A DNA stretch of 64,000 bases, from the NCBI RefSeq assembly GCF_002735905.1, contig NZ_PEBD01000008.1, positions 372,001-436,000 on the forward strand. Reading direction: 5' to 3'. Shown here in pieces: positions 42,101-49,240 of the stretch (its first letter is position 1; the number at the start of each line of letters is the position of its first letter). Below the pieces are notes generated by a model. The model was not told where the DNA came from, searched no databases, and saw nothing but the letters and a program-made list of their open reading frames with translations. Made by a program: the position numbers and the translations under genes. The stretch is from Williamsia muralis (GTDB lineage: Bacteria > Actinomycetota > Actinomycetes > Mycobacteriales > Mycobacteriaceae).

Positions 42101-43008
42101 GACTTCACCCGGCATCACCCGGGGCCGGCGACCTGCCCCGCGAGCCGCGCGCCGAGCGTCCCGACGTCCCGTTCGAGATCTCGGCGGTCGCCGCCCGGGC
42201 TCTCGAGGGGAACAGCGGGATACGCACCGCTGCAACGGTTCAGCACGTTCTCGACCAGGCAACCGTGCTGGATCAGAAGACCGATCTCATCGCGCAGGTC
42301 CGCGACGACGACGGACCCGGTTCGTCATCGCGCGCGACACCGCGCATGCTCGGCACCGAAGGTGGCGGTAAGAAGCCACGGTCGGTGCGGATGATGGCGC
42401 TGATCGCCGGGGCCGTGCTGCTCACGTTATTCCTCATCATCGCGATGGTGGTCTGGATCTCGAACTCGGTGGGCGGCAGCAACGAGACCCCCGACATCGA
42501 CAAGATCTTCTCGTCCTCGGCCGGCGCCCCGTCCCCCGGTGCACCCGCGCCTGCCGTCGGGTCGGCCCCGCTCGCGTTGACCGGCGTCACGATGCTCGAC
42601 TACTCCGACCAGGAGCCGGACAGCCGGACGAACCTGAACAACGTCATCTCGGGCCAGGCCCCGGCATGGCAGACGGACGAATACCGCGGCGGACCGCGGT
42701 TCGGAAACCTCAAGCCCGGTCTGGGACTGATGTTCACACTGGACCGCGACGCCACGCTGACCGAGGCCGTCATCCGAACCCCCACGCCGGGCCTCCAGGT
42801 CCAGATCCGCACCGCCGACGACCCACGCGCCCCGTTCGAGGCCACCACACAGGTCGGGGCAGCGACACTGGACAACGAGACCACCACCATCCCGATCGCC
42901 GGCGCCGGCCCCTCGCGGTACGTCATGGTGTGGCTGACGTCGTTGCCCCGCAACGACAGCGGCCGCTACCAGGGGTCGGTCGCCCAAGTCACGCTCACCG
43001 GTTCCTAG
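39151..43008 (+). CDS. murJ: Lipid II flippase MurJ fused to a pseudokinase
   Basis: 1285 residues, against about 1180 for Rv3910. After a Pro-rich cytoplasmic tail (1-65) comes the MurJ/MviN domain with about 14 membrane segments (about 70-610), including SRITGFVRTVLVLALLGAA and the inner-membrane charged residues of the family. A Pro-rich linker leads to a protein-kinase-like domain (about 775-1040) starting GGRYRLLQHHGGARGLQFWQARD that lacks the glycine loop and the HRD/DFG catalytic residues, then one membrane segment (about 1080-1105) and an extracellular C-terminal domain. MurJ flips lipid II for peptidoglycan; the mycobacterial pseudokinase is phosphorylated by PknB and recruits FhaA. 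Coupled to the upstream gene by ATGA. Confidence 0.95.
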   Translation: MTNGGMQPPPPRRRPPPRSVGVSPGSVGVPPGAPRDPAPGQRPTAGELASAASGKMTTSTAIDPGARVREQPSDDSVLRTSGSIALATLVSRITGFVRTVLVLALLGAAVASSFQAAYVLPNMVAEVVLGAVLTAIVIPVLVRAESEDADGGVGFINRIFTLAVTVLGVATLAALIAAPALTMLNLGDGKVNRDLATALAFLLMPAVLFYGLSALFIAILNMKGFFKPGAWAPVLNNVVQIVTLIAYAVAPGDISLNPVSMGDTKLLILGVGTTLGVIAQTAVLLPAIRRSGVKLKLQWGLDDRLRKFGNMALAIVLYVAVLQVGLIVTYRIASSATEAGVSVYATHWQLLQLPYGVLGVTILTAIMPRLSRNAAADDTHSVVDDLSLATRLTMVSLVPVIAFMTFFGPAIGVAVFNFGKFDADTASQLGSVLSWGAFTMIPYAMTLVQLRVFYAREDAWTPTYMVIGITAVKVAASYLGPVLFDDPDAIVRWLALSNGLGYLVGAVVGHYLLRSRLGGARMTNVGRTVIWTFVVSVACSALVWALAEVSGLHRLSTDHGKIGSLAYLLLVAVVSIGLTYTVLTLLRVPDVLAVVVAVRRVIGRFIPAVAPAPEPATDGAATMTVQFPRISGDESVPYSGQVEVIQRFDRGTSSWQAYSVTSGGAAGMGVRQPQDLRYRRRGAGALNKPEPDSKPAGPPTPAAGSTAVSPEDGPATKAMPSQAGARQPAREQPPGDRPASGPPGPRPPAASGDGPPRPPEALPGLRPRRGPRLVPGAAVAGGRYRLLQHHGGARGLQFWQARDINLDRDVALTFVDAQQVAPPPDPGVRIDPRDEGPQAVLSRTLRLGRINSPGIARVLDVVRGSSGGIVVAEWVPSSSLADVAKTSPSPVGAARAVRALAAAAESAHRNGGALSIDHPERIRISQDGNAFVAFPGTLADSDKSTDVRGLGAVLYALLLARWPLDADTGRELATNRTSNEPVGGLHPASPGAGDLPREPRAERPDVPFEISAVAARALEGNSGIRTAATVQHVLDQATVLDQKTDLIAQVRDDDGPGSSSRATPRMLGTEGGGKKPRSVRMMALIAGAVLLTLFLIIAMVVWISNSVGGSNETPDIDKIFSSSAGAPSPGAPAPAVGSAPLALTGVTMLDYSDQEPDSRTNLNNVISGQAPAWQTDEYRGGPRFGNLKPGLGLMFTLDRDATLTEAVIRTPTPGLQVQIRTADDPRAPFEATTQVGAATLDNETTTIPIAGAGPSRYVMVWLTSLPRNDSGRYQGSVAQVTLTGS

Positions 43009-43020
43009 GCCGACGAAGCG

Positions 43021-43629
43021 GTGACAACCGACGGACTGCCCGCGGGTGCAGTGCGGTGTGAGGACGGGCTCATCCGTCCTCTGTGGGCCGCACAGACCGG
43101 CCTGATGCGCGACTACTACGACAACGAGTGGGGCATGCCGGTCTCCGGCGAGAACGCCCACTTCGAAAGACTTGTGCTGGAGGGCTTTCAGGCCGGCCTG
43201 TCGTGGGCGACGATCCTGCGCAAGCGGCCCGCCTTCCGTGAGGTCTTCCGCGATTTCGACGTCGACACCGTCGCCGCGTTCGGCGACCGCGAGATCGACG
43301 CGATGCTGGCCGATGCGCGCATCATCCGCCATCGCGGCAAGATCGAGGCCGCCATCGGGAATGCCAGAGCCACACAGCAATTGCGCGCCGATGGTGGCCT
43401 GGTCGACTTCCTGTGGTCTTTCAAACCCGATCGCACCCCTGAGCCCGAGGAGATGGCCGACGTGCCGACCACCTCGGCTGAATCCATCGCGATGTCGAAG
43501 GCCCTGCGCGCACGCGGTTTCCGATTTGTCGGGCCCACCACGATGTTCGCCTTGATGGAGGCCATCGGTATCGTCGACACCCACCTGCTGAGCTCGCACC
43601 GACGCGGGAGTTCCGGCGTCTGGCCCTGA
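43021..43629 (+). CDS. DNA-3-methyladenine glycosylase I-like protein
   Basis: 202 residues, GTG start. The Tag family pattern is clear: YYDNEWGMPVSGENAHFERLVLEGFQAGLSWATILRKRPAFREVF, RIIRHRGKIEAAIGNA and FRFVGPTTMFALMEAIGIVDTHL. It excises alkylated adenine from DNA. E. coli Tag binds zinc through Cys4, His17, His175 and Cys179; here an early Cys (VRCEDG) and the C-terminal His (DTHL) are present, but the following residues read SSHRRGSS, so the last Cys is not at its usual place. Starts 12 bases after murJ, so probably in the same transcript. M. tuberculosis has no such gene here. Confidence 0.88.
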   Translation: MTTDGLPAGAVRCEDGLIRPLWAAQTGLMRDYYDNEWGMPVSGENAHFERLVLEGFQAGLSWATILRKRPAFREVFRDFDVDTVAAFGDREIDAMLADARIIRHRGKIEAAIGNARATQQLRADGGLVDFLWSFKPDRTPEPEEMADVPTTSAESIAMSKALRARGFRFVGPTTMFALMEAIGIVDTHLLSSHRRGSSGVWP

Positions 43630-43687
43630 TCGGCCGGCAAACCGAGCTCGAGGGTGTCGGGTGTCGGGTGCCTCCGAAGGGGACTGT

Positions 43688-43729
43688 GCGTTTGCCAACC
43701 AGGCGTTTGCCAACCAGGCGTTTGTCAGC
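43688..43729. repeat. Short tandem repeat of 15 bases
   Basis: GCGTTTGCCAACCAG occurs at 43688-43702 and 43703-43717, followed by a decayed third copy (GCGTTTGTCAGCC). It lies between the converging tag and NUDIX genes and touches the NUDIX stop codon. It could be a slippage product or part of a terminator region; no strong stem is visible. Confidence 0.8.
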
Positions 43730-44189
43730 CGGCGGGGTTGTCCAGGTGCCGTCGAACCAGATCCGCAAGATTGCCCGGGTAGATCATCTCGTCACTCGAC
43801 TCGATCTCTTCGGGCTTCCACCACCGATGGCCCAGTATCGAGCTGCGCTCCAAATCCGTCCAGCCGGCCGAGTGGGGCTCGAACGTTCCCACATGCGCCA
43901 CAAAATAGGTCTCCACCTGATGGATCGGCTCGCCTCCGAAGACGATGTCGAACTCACGGGCATAGACGGGCTCCGACATCTCGGTGATCCGTAAGCCGGT
44001 CTCCTCGTACACCTCACGGCGCGCTGCCTGTTCATCGGTCTCGTCGCCTTCTCGGCCGCCACCAGGGGTGAACCACCACGGCCCAACCGACGGGTTCTGT
44101 GGATCCACACCCCGGAACAGCAGCGTGCGGCCCTCCTCGTCGATGAGGACGATGCGGGCGGCGCGACGCAGCCGGCGAACGATCTTCAC
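43725..44189 (-). CDS. NUDIX hydrolase
   Basis: 154 residues from a GTG at 44189 with GGTGGAG upstream. The NUDIX box is GGGREGDETDEQAARREVYEETGL, preceded by WWFTPGGG; the N terminus VKIVRRLRRAARIVLIDEEGRTLLFRG is typical of MutT/ADP-ribose pyrophosphatase-like members. Substrate not decidable. The open frame reaches back to 44285, but that part is outside the conserved domain. It faces tag tail to tail and is divergent from the phosphodiesterase gene. Confidence 0.88.
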   Translation of the reverse strand: MKIVRRLRRAARIVLIDEEGRTLLFRGVDPQNPSVGPWWFTPGGGREGDETDEQAARREVYEETGLRITEMSEPVYAREFDIVFGGEPIHQVETYFVAHVGTFEPHSAGWTDLERSSILGHRWWKPEEIESSDEMIYPGNLADLVRRHLDNPAG

Positions 44190-44408
44190 AGCTCTCCACC
44201 TCTCAGGCGGCTCCCAGCGTGCCAGACCGGTCCAGGTGCCGCGACATCCGTGCGACCGCAGCTGTTCACCATGCCGCGGTGGCACGGGCCCCGGCTGGAA
44301 GTTTCAGACTGTTTGGCTACTGTGGACACCGCGGCGGTCACCTGATCACCGCACCACTCCACGCCAGCAGTCTCCTCCAGCGCCAATCCGATCGGAAGCG
44401 AGAGACCG

Positions 44409-45320
44409 ATGATGGCTCGGACGGCCGAATATCCCCGGCCCAACCACTGCATCGTGCACGTCAGCGACACCCACCTCATCGACGGCGGCGGCGATCTCTA
44501 CGGGGGAGTGGACAGCACCTCACGCCTTCGTCAGATACTCACCGAACTCACCGGTTCCGGTTCGAGGATCGATGCGCTGGTCTTCACCGGCGACCTCGCC
44601 GACAAGGGTGATCCGCGCGCCTACGAGACCCTCCGGGCGATGGTCCAGCCTGTCGCCGACGACCTCGGAGCCCAGTTGATCTGGGCGATGGGCAATCATG
44701 ACGACCGCGCGAACTTCCGGGTGAAGCTGCTCGACCAGGAACCCTCGACCACAGCGGTCGACGCGGTGTACGACATCGACGGTCTGCGGATCGTCACCCT
44801 TGACACCACCGTTCCCGGACTCCACCACGGCGAGATCGGCGACGAGCAACTCGATTGGCTGGCAGGGGTTCTCGCCACCCCCGCCGACTTCGGGACCATT
44901 CTCGCAATGCACCACCCCCCGGTACCCTGTGTGCTCGACCTGGCTGTGCTGGTGGAGTTGCACGACCAGGATCGTCTCGCAGATGTGTTGCGCGGCAGCG
45001 ATGTACGTTCCATCATCGCCGGACACCTGCACTACTCCACCACCGCCACCTTCGCGGGCATCCCGGTGTCGGTGGCCGCAGCCACCTGCTACAACCAAGA
45101 CCTCAATGTCCCTGCGGGCGCCATGCGCGGCCGCGACGGAGGCCAGGGTTACAACCTGGTGCACGTCTACGACACCACCATCGTCCACTCAGCGGTGCCG
45201 ATCGGTACGTATGAGACTGTCGGAGAGTATGTTTCGCCGGCCGAGAGCGCGCGCCGACTGGCCGAGGCAGGCATCATCATCGCCGACGGACGCAGGGCCG
45301 ATTCGGTCAGTCGCGCCTGA
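44409..45320 (+). CDS. Metallophosphoesterase, 3',5'-cAMP phosphodiesterase type (CpdA/Rv0805-like)
   Basis: 303 residues with all five metal motifs of class III cyclic nucleotide phosphodiesterases in order: HVSDTHL (D-x-H), [10 protein letters not shown] (GD), WAMGNHDD (GNHD), MHHPP, and AGHLHYS (GHxH). Length and order fit Rv0805, which hydrolyses cAMP and some other phosphodiesters with a Fe/Mn pair. Other metallophosphoesterase substrates remain possible. ATG at 44409 with a weak AGCGAGAG. The 219-base stretch before it, shared with the NUDIX gene, shows no clear regulatory site. It ends 16 bases from the converging Stealth gene. Confidence 0.9.
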   Translation: MMARTAEYPRPNHCIVHVSDTHLIDGGGDLYGGVDSTSRLRQILTELTGSGSRIDALVFTGDLADKGDPRAYETLRAMVQPVADDLGAQLIWAMGNHDDRANFRVKLLDQEPSTTAVDAVYDIDGLRIVTLDTTVPGLHHGEIGDEQLDWLAGVLATPADFGTILAMHHPPVPCVLDLAVLVELHDQDRLADVLRGSDVRSIIAGHLHYSTTATFAGIPVSVAAATCYNQDLNVPAGAMRGRDGGQGYNLVHVYDTTIVHSAVPIGTYETVGEYVSPAESARRLAEAGIIIADGRRADSVSRA

Positions 45321-45336
45321 ACGGACGTGTGGCCTC

Positions 45337-47070
45337 CTACGCGAAAGACGATGCCTCGGCGGCAGTCTCCCACGGTGCGACGATGGGGAAGTAGCGGTCG
45401 AGAAAGCTCGTGACCGTCTGCGTCCGCAACTCGAGGTCGACTTCCGGTACGCTGCCGTCGTTGAGGCAGAAGAAGTCCACCGCACGCTTCGGGAGCATCT
45501 TTTCCATGTCCTTGAGCCCGGCGTACTCGGTGGTGTCGATATAGCGCACCTTCGCGTCCTTCTGCACCACTGCGCGCCCGGTCATCAACGCGTAATAGTG
45601 GTAGAGGGAGTTGGTCACCGAGATGTTGCTGCTCGATCGGAACACACTCGCCGCGGTGGCGGCGAACTCCGCGGTGAACTCCCTCTCCATCTCTTCGAGC
45701 ACACTCTTACGCAGCGGGGTGGCCGCATGTTCGAGGTGCCGAGTTGTCATGAGCCCGAACCGATCCTGCAACAGCCGACGGTTCACCCTCGCCGCATTCT
45801 CGAACCCGCTGCGGTCCTGGTCGCTGTATCCGAGACCGATGCGTGTGGTGGCCTCGATGAACATGCTCACGCCGCCGGAGGAGAAGAACGCCTCGGGGCT
45901 GACCGGCCGACCGAAGAACATGTCGTCGTTCGAGTACAGGAAGTGTTCTGACAACCCCGGGATACGGTGCAGCTGGCATTCCACGGCCTGCGAATTGTGG
46001 GTCGGGAGCACAGATGTGTCGGCGAAGAACTCTTCGCTCGGCACGAAGGTCACCCGCGGGTCATCGGCCAGCCAGGACGGACGCGCGGAATCGGTGGCCA
46101 CGAAGATGCGGCGTACCCAAGGTGCGTACATGTACACCGACCGCAATGCGTACTTCAGCTCGTCGATCTGCCGGTACCGCGCAGCCGACGCATCCCCTTC
46201 TCCGACAACGTAGTTCTGCATCCGCTTGGCGCGCTGGGCCTGGAACTCGGCCGACGAACCGTCGACCCAGGAGAAGACGATGTCGATGTCGAAGTTGATG
46301 TCGGACGCATGGCCGGCAAACATGTTCTCGATGGTCGGCCACGTCTTGCCGAACTTGTCCACCGTGCCGCGCACCGCCTCTTCTTTGCGGATCGTGCGAC
46401 GGGTGAGTGAATTCTCGATCGGGAGAATGATTTCCGACGGCGTGAACGACCACAACTCCACCTGTACAGCCGTGGATGCGCCGTAGTGCAAGCCGCTGCC
46501 GGGTTCCACCCGCGGACGGTACAGGCGGAAGATCCGCGCCTTGGACGACGCCGACAGACGTCCGTCGCCGACGAAGACCGCCTTGCCGCGTTCTGCGTCA
46601 ACAGTTTTCGAGTAGAACGGTTCGCGTTCGCAGGCGTCCGCCAGAGCACGTGTCATCGCTCTGCGGTCGGCCCATGCCACCGCGATCACGGGACGTTCGT
46701 CGTTGCCGCGCACGAGCAGGTATTCGATCTGCGCGTCGTCGAGGACACCGCGGATGAACAGCAGATCCTCGACCATCGCCTGGTGAGGTGTGGTCGAGGT
46801 GATGGTCAGCGCGTATCGACCCTCGAACCCGACGACGTCGGGCCGCTCCCGGAGCCGCGCGACCGAAGCCGGTGACTCACGAAGGACGGCCTCCGGTTTG
46901 TCGAGCTCCGGAGGAACGAGGTAGATCTCATGTGGCGCAGACGACAGAGTGATGTGGCGATCCTTCCGGGGAGCACAGCCGAGAATTCCCCGCCGATCGG
47001 TCAAGTCTAGTGCTCTCCCGTGCCGACCCCGTCCGCTGCTCGGCACAGTGGGACCATCAGCGCCGGTCAC
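45337..47070 (-). CDS. Stealth-family exopolysaccharide phosphotransferase
   Basis: About 577 residues. Conserved regions: CR1 DIDIVFSWVDGSSAEF (about 260), CR2 NSQAVECQLHRIPGLSEHFLYSNDDMFFG (about 360), then CR3 and CR4 with LEHAATPLRKSVLEEME and SLYHYYALM. The N-terminal third (VGFEGRYALTITSTT... to about 200) is the extra domain found in actinobacterial members. Stealth proteins transfer hexose-1-phosphate to make phosphodiester-linked polysaccharides and are related to GlcNAc-1-phosphotransferase. The GTG at 47070, with AAAAAGGG upstream, is preferred; an open frame to 47256 would run through the sigM start. Probably acts in the cytoplasm on a surface glycan. Confidence 0.85.
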   Translation of the reverse strand: MTGADGPTVPSSGRGRHGRALDLTDRRGILGCAPRKDRHITLSSAPHEIYLVPPELDKPEAVLRESPASVARLRERPDVVGFEGRYALTITSTTPHQAMVEDLLFIRGVLDDAQIEYLLVRGNDERPVIAVAWADRRAMTRALADACEREPFYSKTVDAERGKAVFVGDGRLSASSKARIFRLYRPRVEPGSGLHYGASTAVQVELWSFTPSEIILPIENSLTRRTIRKEEAVRGTVDKFGKTWPTIENMFAGHASDINFDIDIVFSWVDGSSAEFQAQRAKRMQNYVVGEGDASAARYRQIDELKYALRSVYMYAPWVRRIFVATDSARPSWLADDPRVTFVPSEEFFADTSVLPTHNSQAVECQLHRIPGLSEHFLYSNDDMFFGRPVSPEAFFSSGGVSMFIEATTRIGLGYSDQDRSGFENAARVNRRLLQDRFGLMTTRHLEHAATPLRKSVLEEMEREFTAEFAATAASVFRSSSNISVTNSLYHYYALMTGRAVVQKDAKVRYIDTTEYAGLKDMEKMLPKRAVDFFCLNDGSVPEVDLELRTQTVTSFLDRYFPIVAPWETAAEASSFA

Positions 47071-47098
47071 GGCCCTTTTTGACGGGTTGTCATACAAA

Positions 47099-47116
47099 CA
47101 GATGCACTTGCATCTG
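47099..47116. promoter_or_regulatory. 18-base palindrome between Stealth gene and sigM
   Basis: CAGATGCA-CT-TGCATCTG: eight perfectly matched bases on each side of a two-base centre. It lies 28 bases upstream of the Stealth GTG and 39 bases upstream of the sigM ATG, in the only shared control region. Size and symmetry are typical of a dimeric repressor site. No matching copy was noticed elsewhere in the window by eye. Confidence 0.65.
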
Positions 47117-47155
47117 GTCTCGCACGCGACATTGTGGTCCATTAGTCTCACTCCC

Positions 47156-47743
47156 ATGGCCAAATGGGGGAGGGCCGGCGGTGACGTGCGGACCGATGGG
47201 GAATTGCTTGCAGCGCATGTGCAGGGGGACAGGGATGCGTTCGCGGTTCTGATCACCCGCCATCAGAGCTATCTTTGGGCGGTCGCCCGCCGCACCTCTC
47301 ATTCCGACGAAGACGCCGCCGACGCACTGCAAGAAGCCCTCCTCAACGCCCACCGCATGGCCCATCGGTTCCGCGCCGACGCCAAGGTCACATCGTGGCT
47401 GCATCGTATTGTCGTCAACGCATGCCTGGATCGTATCCGCCGCAACAAGTCTCGGCAGACCGTTCCTCTACCCGAGTTCGACATCGCACAACTCGCCGAC
47501 CCCCATGACGGCACGGGCACCGTCGACCTGTCCATGTCGATCGGCCGTGCGCTCGACTCTCTGCCCCCCGAGCAGCGCGCGGCGATCGTTGCCATCGATG
47601 TCGAGGGTTACTCGGTGGCGGAGGCGGCAGAACTCCTCGGGGTTCCCTCCGGGACCATCAAGAGTCGCTGCGCCCGCGGCCGCGCGAAGCTGGCGGTACT
47701 GCTGGGACACCTGCGTGACACTGCCGACGAGGCCCAGGGGTAG
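47156..47743 (+). CDS. sigM: ECF sigma factor SigM
   Basis: 195 residues. Sigma region 2 is FAVLITRHQSYLWAVARRTSHSDEDAADALQEALLNAHRMAHRF...SWLHRIVVNACLDRIRRNKSR; region 4 is LDSLPPEQRAAIVAIDVEGYSVAEAAELLGVPSGTIKSRCARGRAKL. Identified as SigM because of its place between murJ and trxB and the anti-sigma gene downstream, as in M. tuberculosis Rv3911-Rv3912. Start ATG 47156; GTG 47190 with GGAGGG upstream is a real alternative and would remove 11 residues. A DNA glycosylase gene separates it from its likely anti-sigma gene, unlike in M. tuberculosis. Confidence 0.88.
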   Translation: MAKWGRAGGDVRTDGELLAAHVQGDRDAFAVLITRHQSYLWAVARRTSHSDEDAADALQEALLNAHRMAHRFRADAKVTSWLHRIVVNACLDRIRRNKSRQTVPLPEFDIAQLADPHDGTGTVDLSMSIGRALDSLPPEQRAAIVAIDVEGYSVAEAAELLGVPSGTIKSRCARGRAKLAVLLGHLRDTADEAQG

Positions 47744-47840
47744 TCGCCTTCACCCAATTCAGGCCACGTCTTCCACGCCGGGCTGATCCGGACCGGACCG
47801 TCTGTGGCATCCGCGCGAGACCGTGCGGTCTACTGGTCCG

Positions 47841-48419
47841 ATGGGCTTCACACGCGCCGAACTCGAGTCGTATCGCGATGCGGTCGTCCCGGATCTCATC
47901 GGGCCGGACTGCCGATTGTTGTTCGTCGGGATCAATCCCGGCCTCTGGACGGCGGCGACCGGCGCACACTTCGCCCGACGCGGCAATCGCTTCTATCCGG
48001 TTCTGTGGCGTGCCGGGATCGTCGATCGGTTGATCGATGCGTCGGCGGGTATGAGCGATGACGACCGGGCCCTGTTGCTCGACCGGGGGATAGGCATCAC
48101 CAACGTGGTCCCGAGGGCGTCCGCACGGGCCGACGAACTGACCACCGAAGAACTGGTCGAGGGCGGTCGCAAGCTGATCAAGACGGTCACCCGCGTGCAC
48201 CCGAAGGTCATCGCGGTCGCGGGAATCACGGCCTACCGCACAGCTTTTGGGGACCGGAAGGCAACTGCCGGACGTCAGGACCGTGCGATCGGCGACACGG
48301 TGGTGTGGGTTGTTCCCAACCCGAGTGGTCTCAACGCACACCACACCGTCGACACCCTTGCAGAGGCCTATCGGGCCGCGGCGGTGGAGGCGGGCGTGGT
48401 CCAGGAAAGTCGGCAATAA
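47841..48419 (+). CDS. Mismatch-specific (G:T/U) DNA glycosylase, Mug-type
   Basis: 192 residues of the uracil-DNA glycosylase superfamily, Mug/TDG group. The first active-site motif is LLFVGINPGLWTAATGAHFARRGNRF (GINPG with the following Asn-poor Mug-like region) and the second is VPNPSGLNAHH. It removes uracil or thymine opposite guanine. ATG at 47841 with no clear ribosome binding site. It lies inside the sigM to anti-sigma interval, an insertion relative to M. tuberculosis, where Rv3911 and Rv3912 are adjacent. With the tag gene upstream, this block holds two base-excision repair enzymes. Confidence 0.9.
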   Translation: MGFTRAELESYRDAVVPDLIGPDCRLLFVGINPGLWTAATGAHFARRGNRFYPVLWRAGIVDRLIDASAGMSDDDRALLLDRGIGITNVVPRASARADELTTEELVEGGRKLIKTVTRVHPKVIAVAGITAYRTAFGDRKATAGRQDRAIGDTVVWVVPNPSGLNAHHTVDTLAEAYRAAAVEAGVVQESRQ

Positions 48420-48435
48420 AAGACAGTGTGTCGAG

Positions 48436-48461
48436 GGAACCGTTGCGGAGAAACTTGCGTC
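48436..48461 (+). promoter_or_regulatory. ECF (SigM-type) promoter of the anti-sigma gene
   Basis: GGAACC (48436-48441), 16 bases, CGTC (48458-48461). This fits the GGAAC-16/18-CGTC form described for mycobacterial SigM-dependent promoters. It is 45 bases upstream of the anti-sigma ATG, so SigM would drive its own inhibitor. Confidence 0.7.
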
Positions 48462-48505
48462 CTAGCTTTCACATCAAGAAAACGAGGGAAACTGGGGTTC
48501 GAACG

Positions 48506-49240
48506 ATGTTCGGAATCGGCAATCGGCACCACACTGACCGCGAGCTGCCAGAACCGCCGTACCCGCTGGACATGATCGCCGACCTCCACGCCGGCGTCTA
48601 TCCCGACGAGGTGGCCGATGCCTTGCGCGCAAAAGTGTTCGACGATCCGGATTCGATGACCATCTGGAAAGCGCTGGACGCCACCACCGGCGAATTGGCT
48701 TCTACGCCGGTAGTCGAGGAGCCATTGCCCGCCTACGCGCAGCACAAGCTCGACCAGGCGCTTCACATGATGGCCGCTGACCGTCACGCTGCCACTCCGG
48801 AGACTGTCACCCCACTGAGGCGGCATCGTGGTGCCATTCTGCTATCTGCTGTTGCCGCGGCGGCAGCAGTGGCTGCGATCGCGGTCGCGACCACCTTTGC
48901 CTTCAGCGGACGCTCCGAACCCGCAATCGCCCAACAGGACGCTCCCACCCCCACTTCGATTGCCGCGCCTTCGGATGCCACCCTGCTCAGCGCTCTCGGC
49001 CAGTCCGCCGACACCGCATTCGGCGACCTCGCCCGGCGCGACCGATGTCTGGCGGCCAATGAGATAGAACCGGCCACTGCGGTATTGGGTACGAGCTCAA
49101 TTCAGGCCGGTGGCGGCCCTGCGGTGGTGATATTGCTCAGCACGGGCACGGCGGGACGGTTCGATGCGCTGGTGGTCGGCGCCGACTGCGACACGGCCAA
49201 TCCGGCGACGCTCAGTCGCACCACCATCGGCAACAAGTGA
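48506..49240 (+). CDS. Anti-sigma-M factor (RsmA/Rv3912-like)
   Basis: 244 residues. A cytoplasmic N-terminal domain (about 1-110) begins MFGIGNRHHTDRELPEPP, with PLDMIADLHAGVYPDEVADALRAKVFDDP, is followed by one membrane segment (about 112-134, LLSAVAAAAAVAAIAVATTFAF) and an extracytoplasmic domain. This is the layout of RsmA. It lacks the HxxxCxxC zinc motif of ZAS anti-sigma factors, as far as can be seen. ATG at 48506 with GAGGGAAA upstream. Its last 144 bases overlap, on the other strand, the 3' end of the PAP2 gene, an unusual convergent overlap. Confidence 0.82.
   Translation: MFGIGNRHHTDRELPEPPYPLDMIADLHAGVYPDEVADALRAKVFDDPDSMTIWKALDATTGELASTPVVEEPLPAYAQHKLDQALHMMAADRHAATPETVTPLRRHRGAILLSAVAAAAAVAAIAVATTFAFSGRSEPAIAQQDAPTPTSIAAPSDATLLSALGQSADTAFGDLARRDRCLAANEIEPATAVLGTSSIQAGGGPAVVILLSTGTAGRFDALVVGADCDTANPATLSRTTIGNK

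Noticed and set aside
47071-47256. Extended N terminus of the Stealth protein
   Set aside because: It runs across the sigM start and the palindrome, and reads as Cys/Pro-rich non-conserved sequence.
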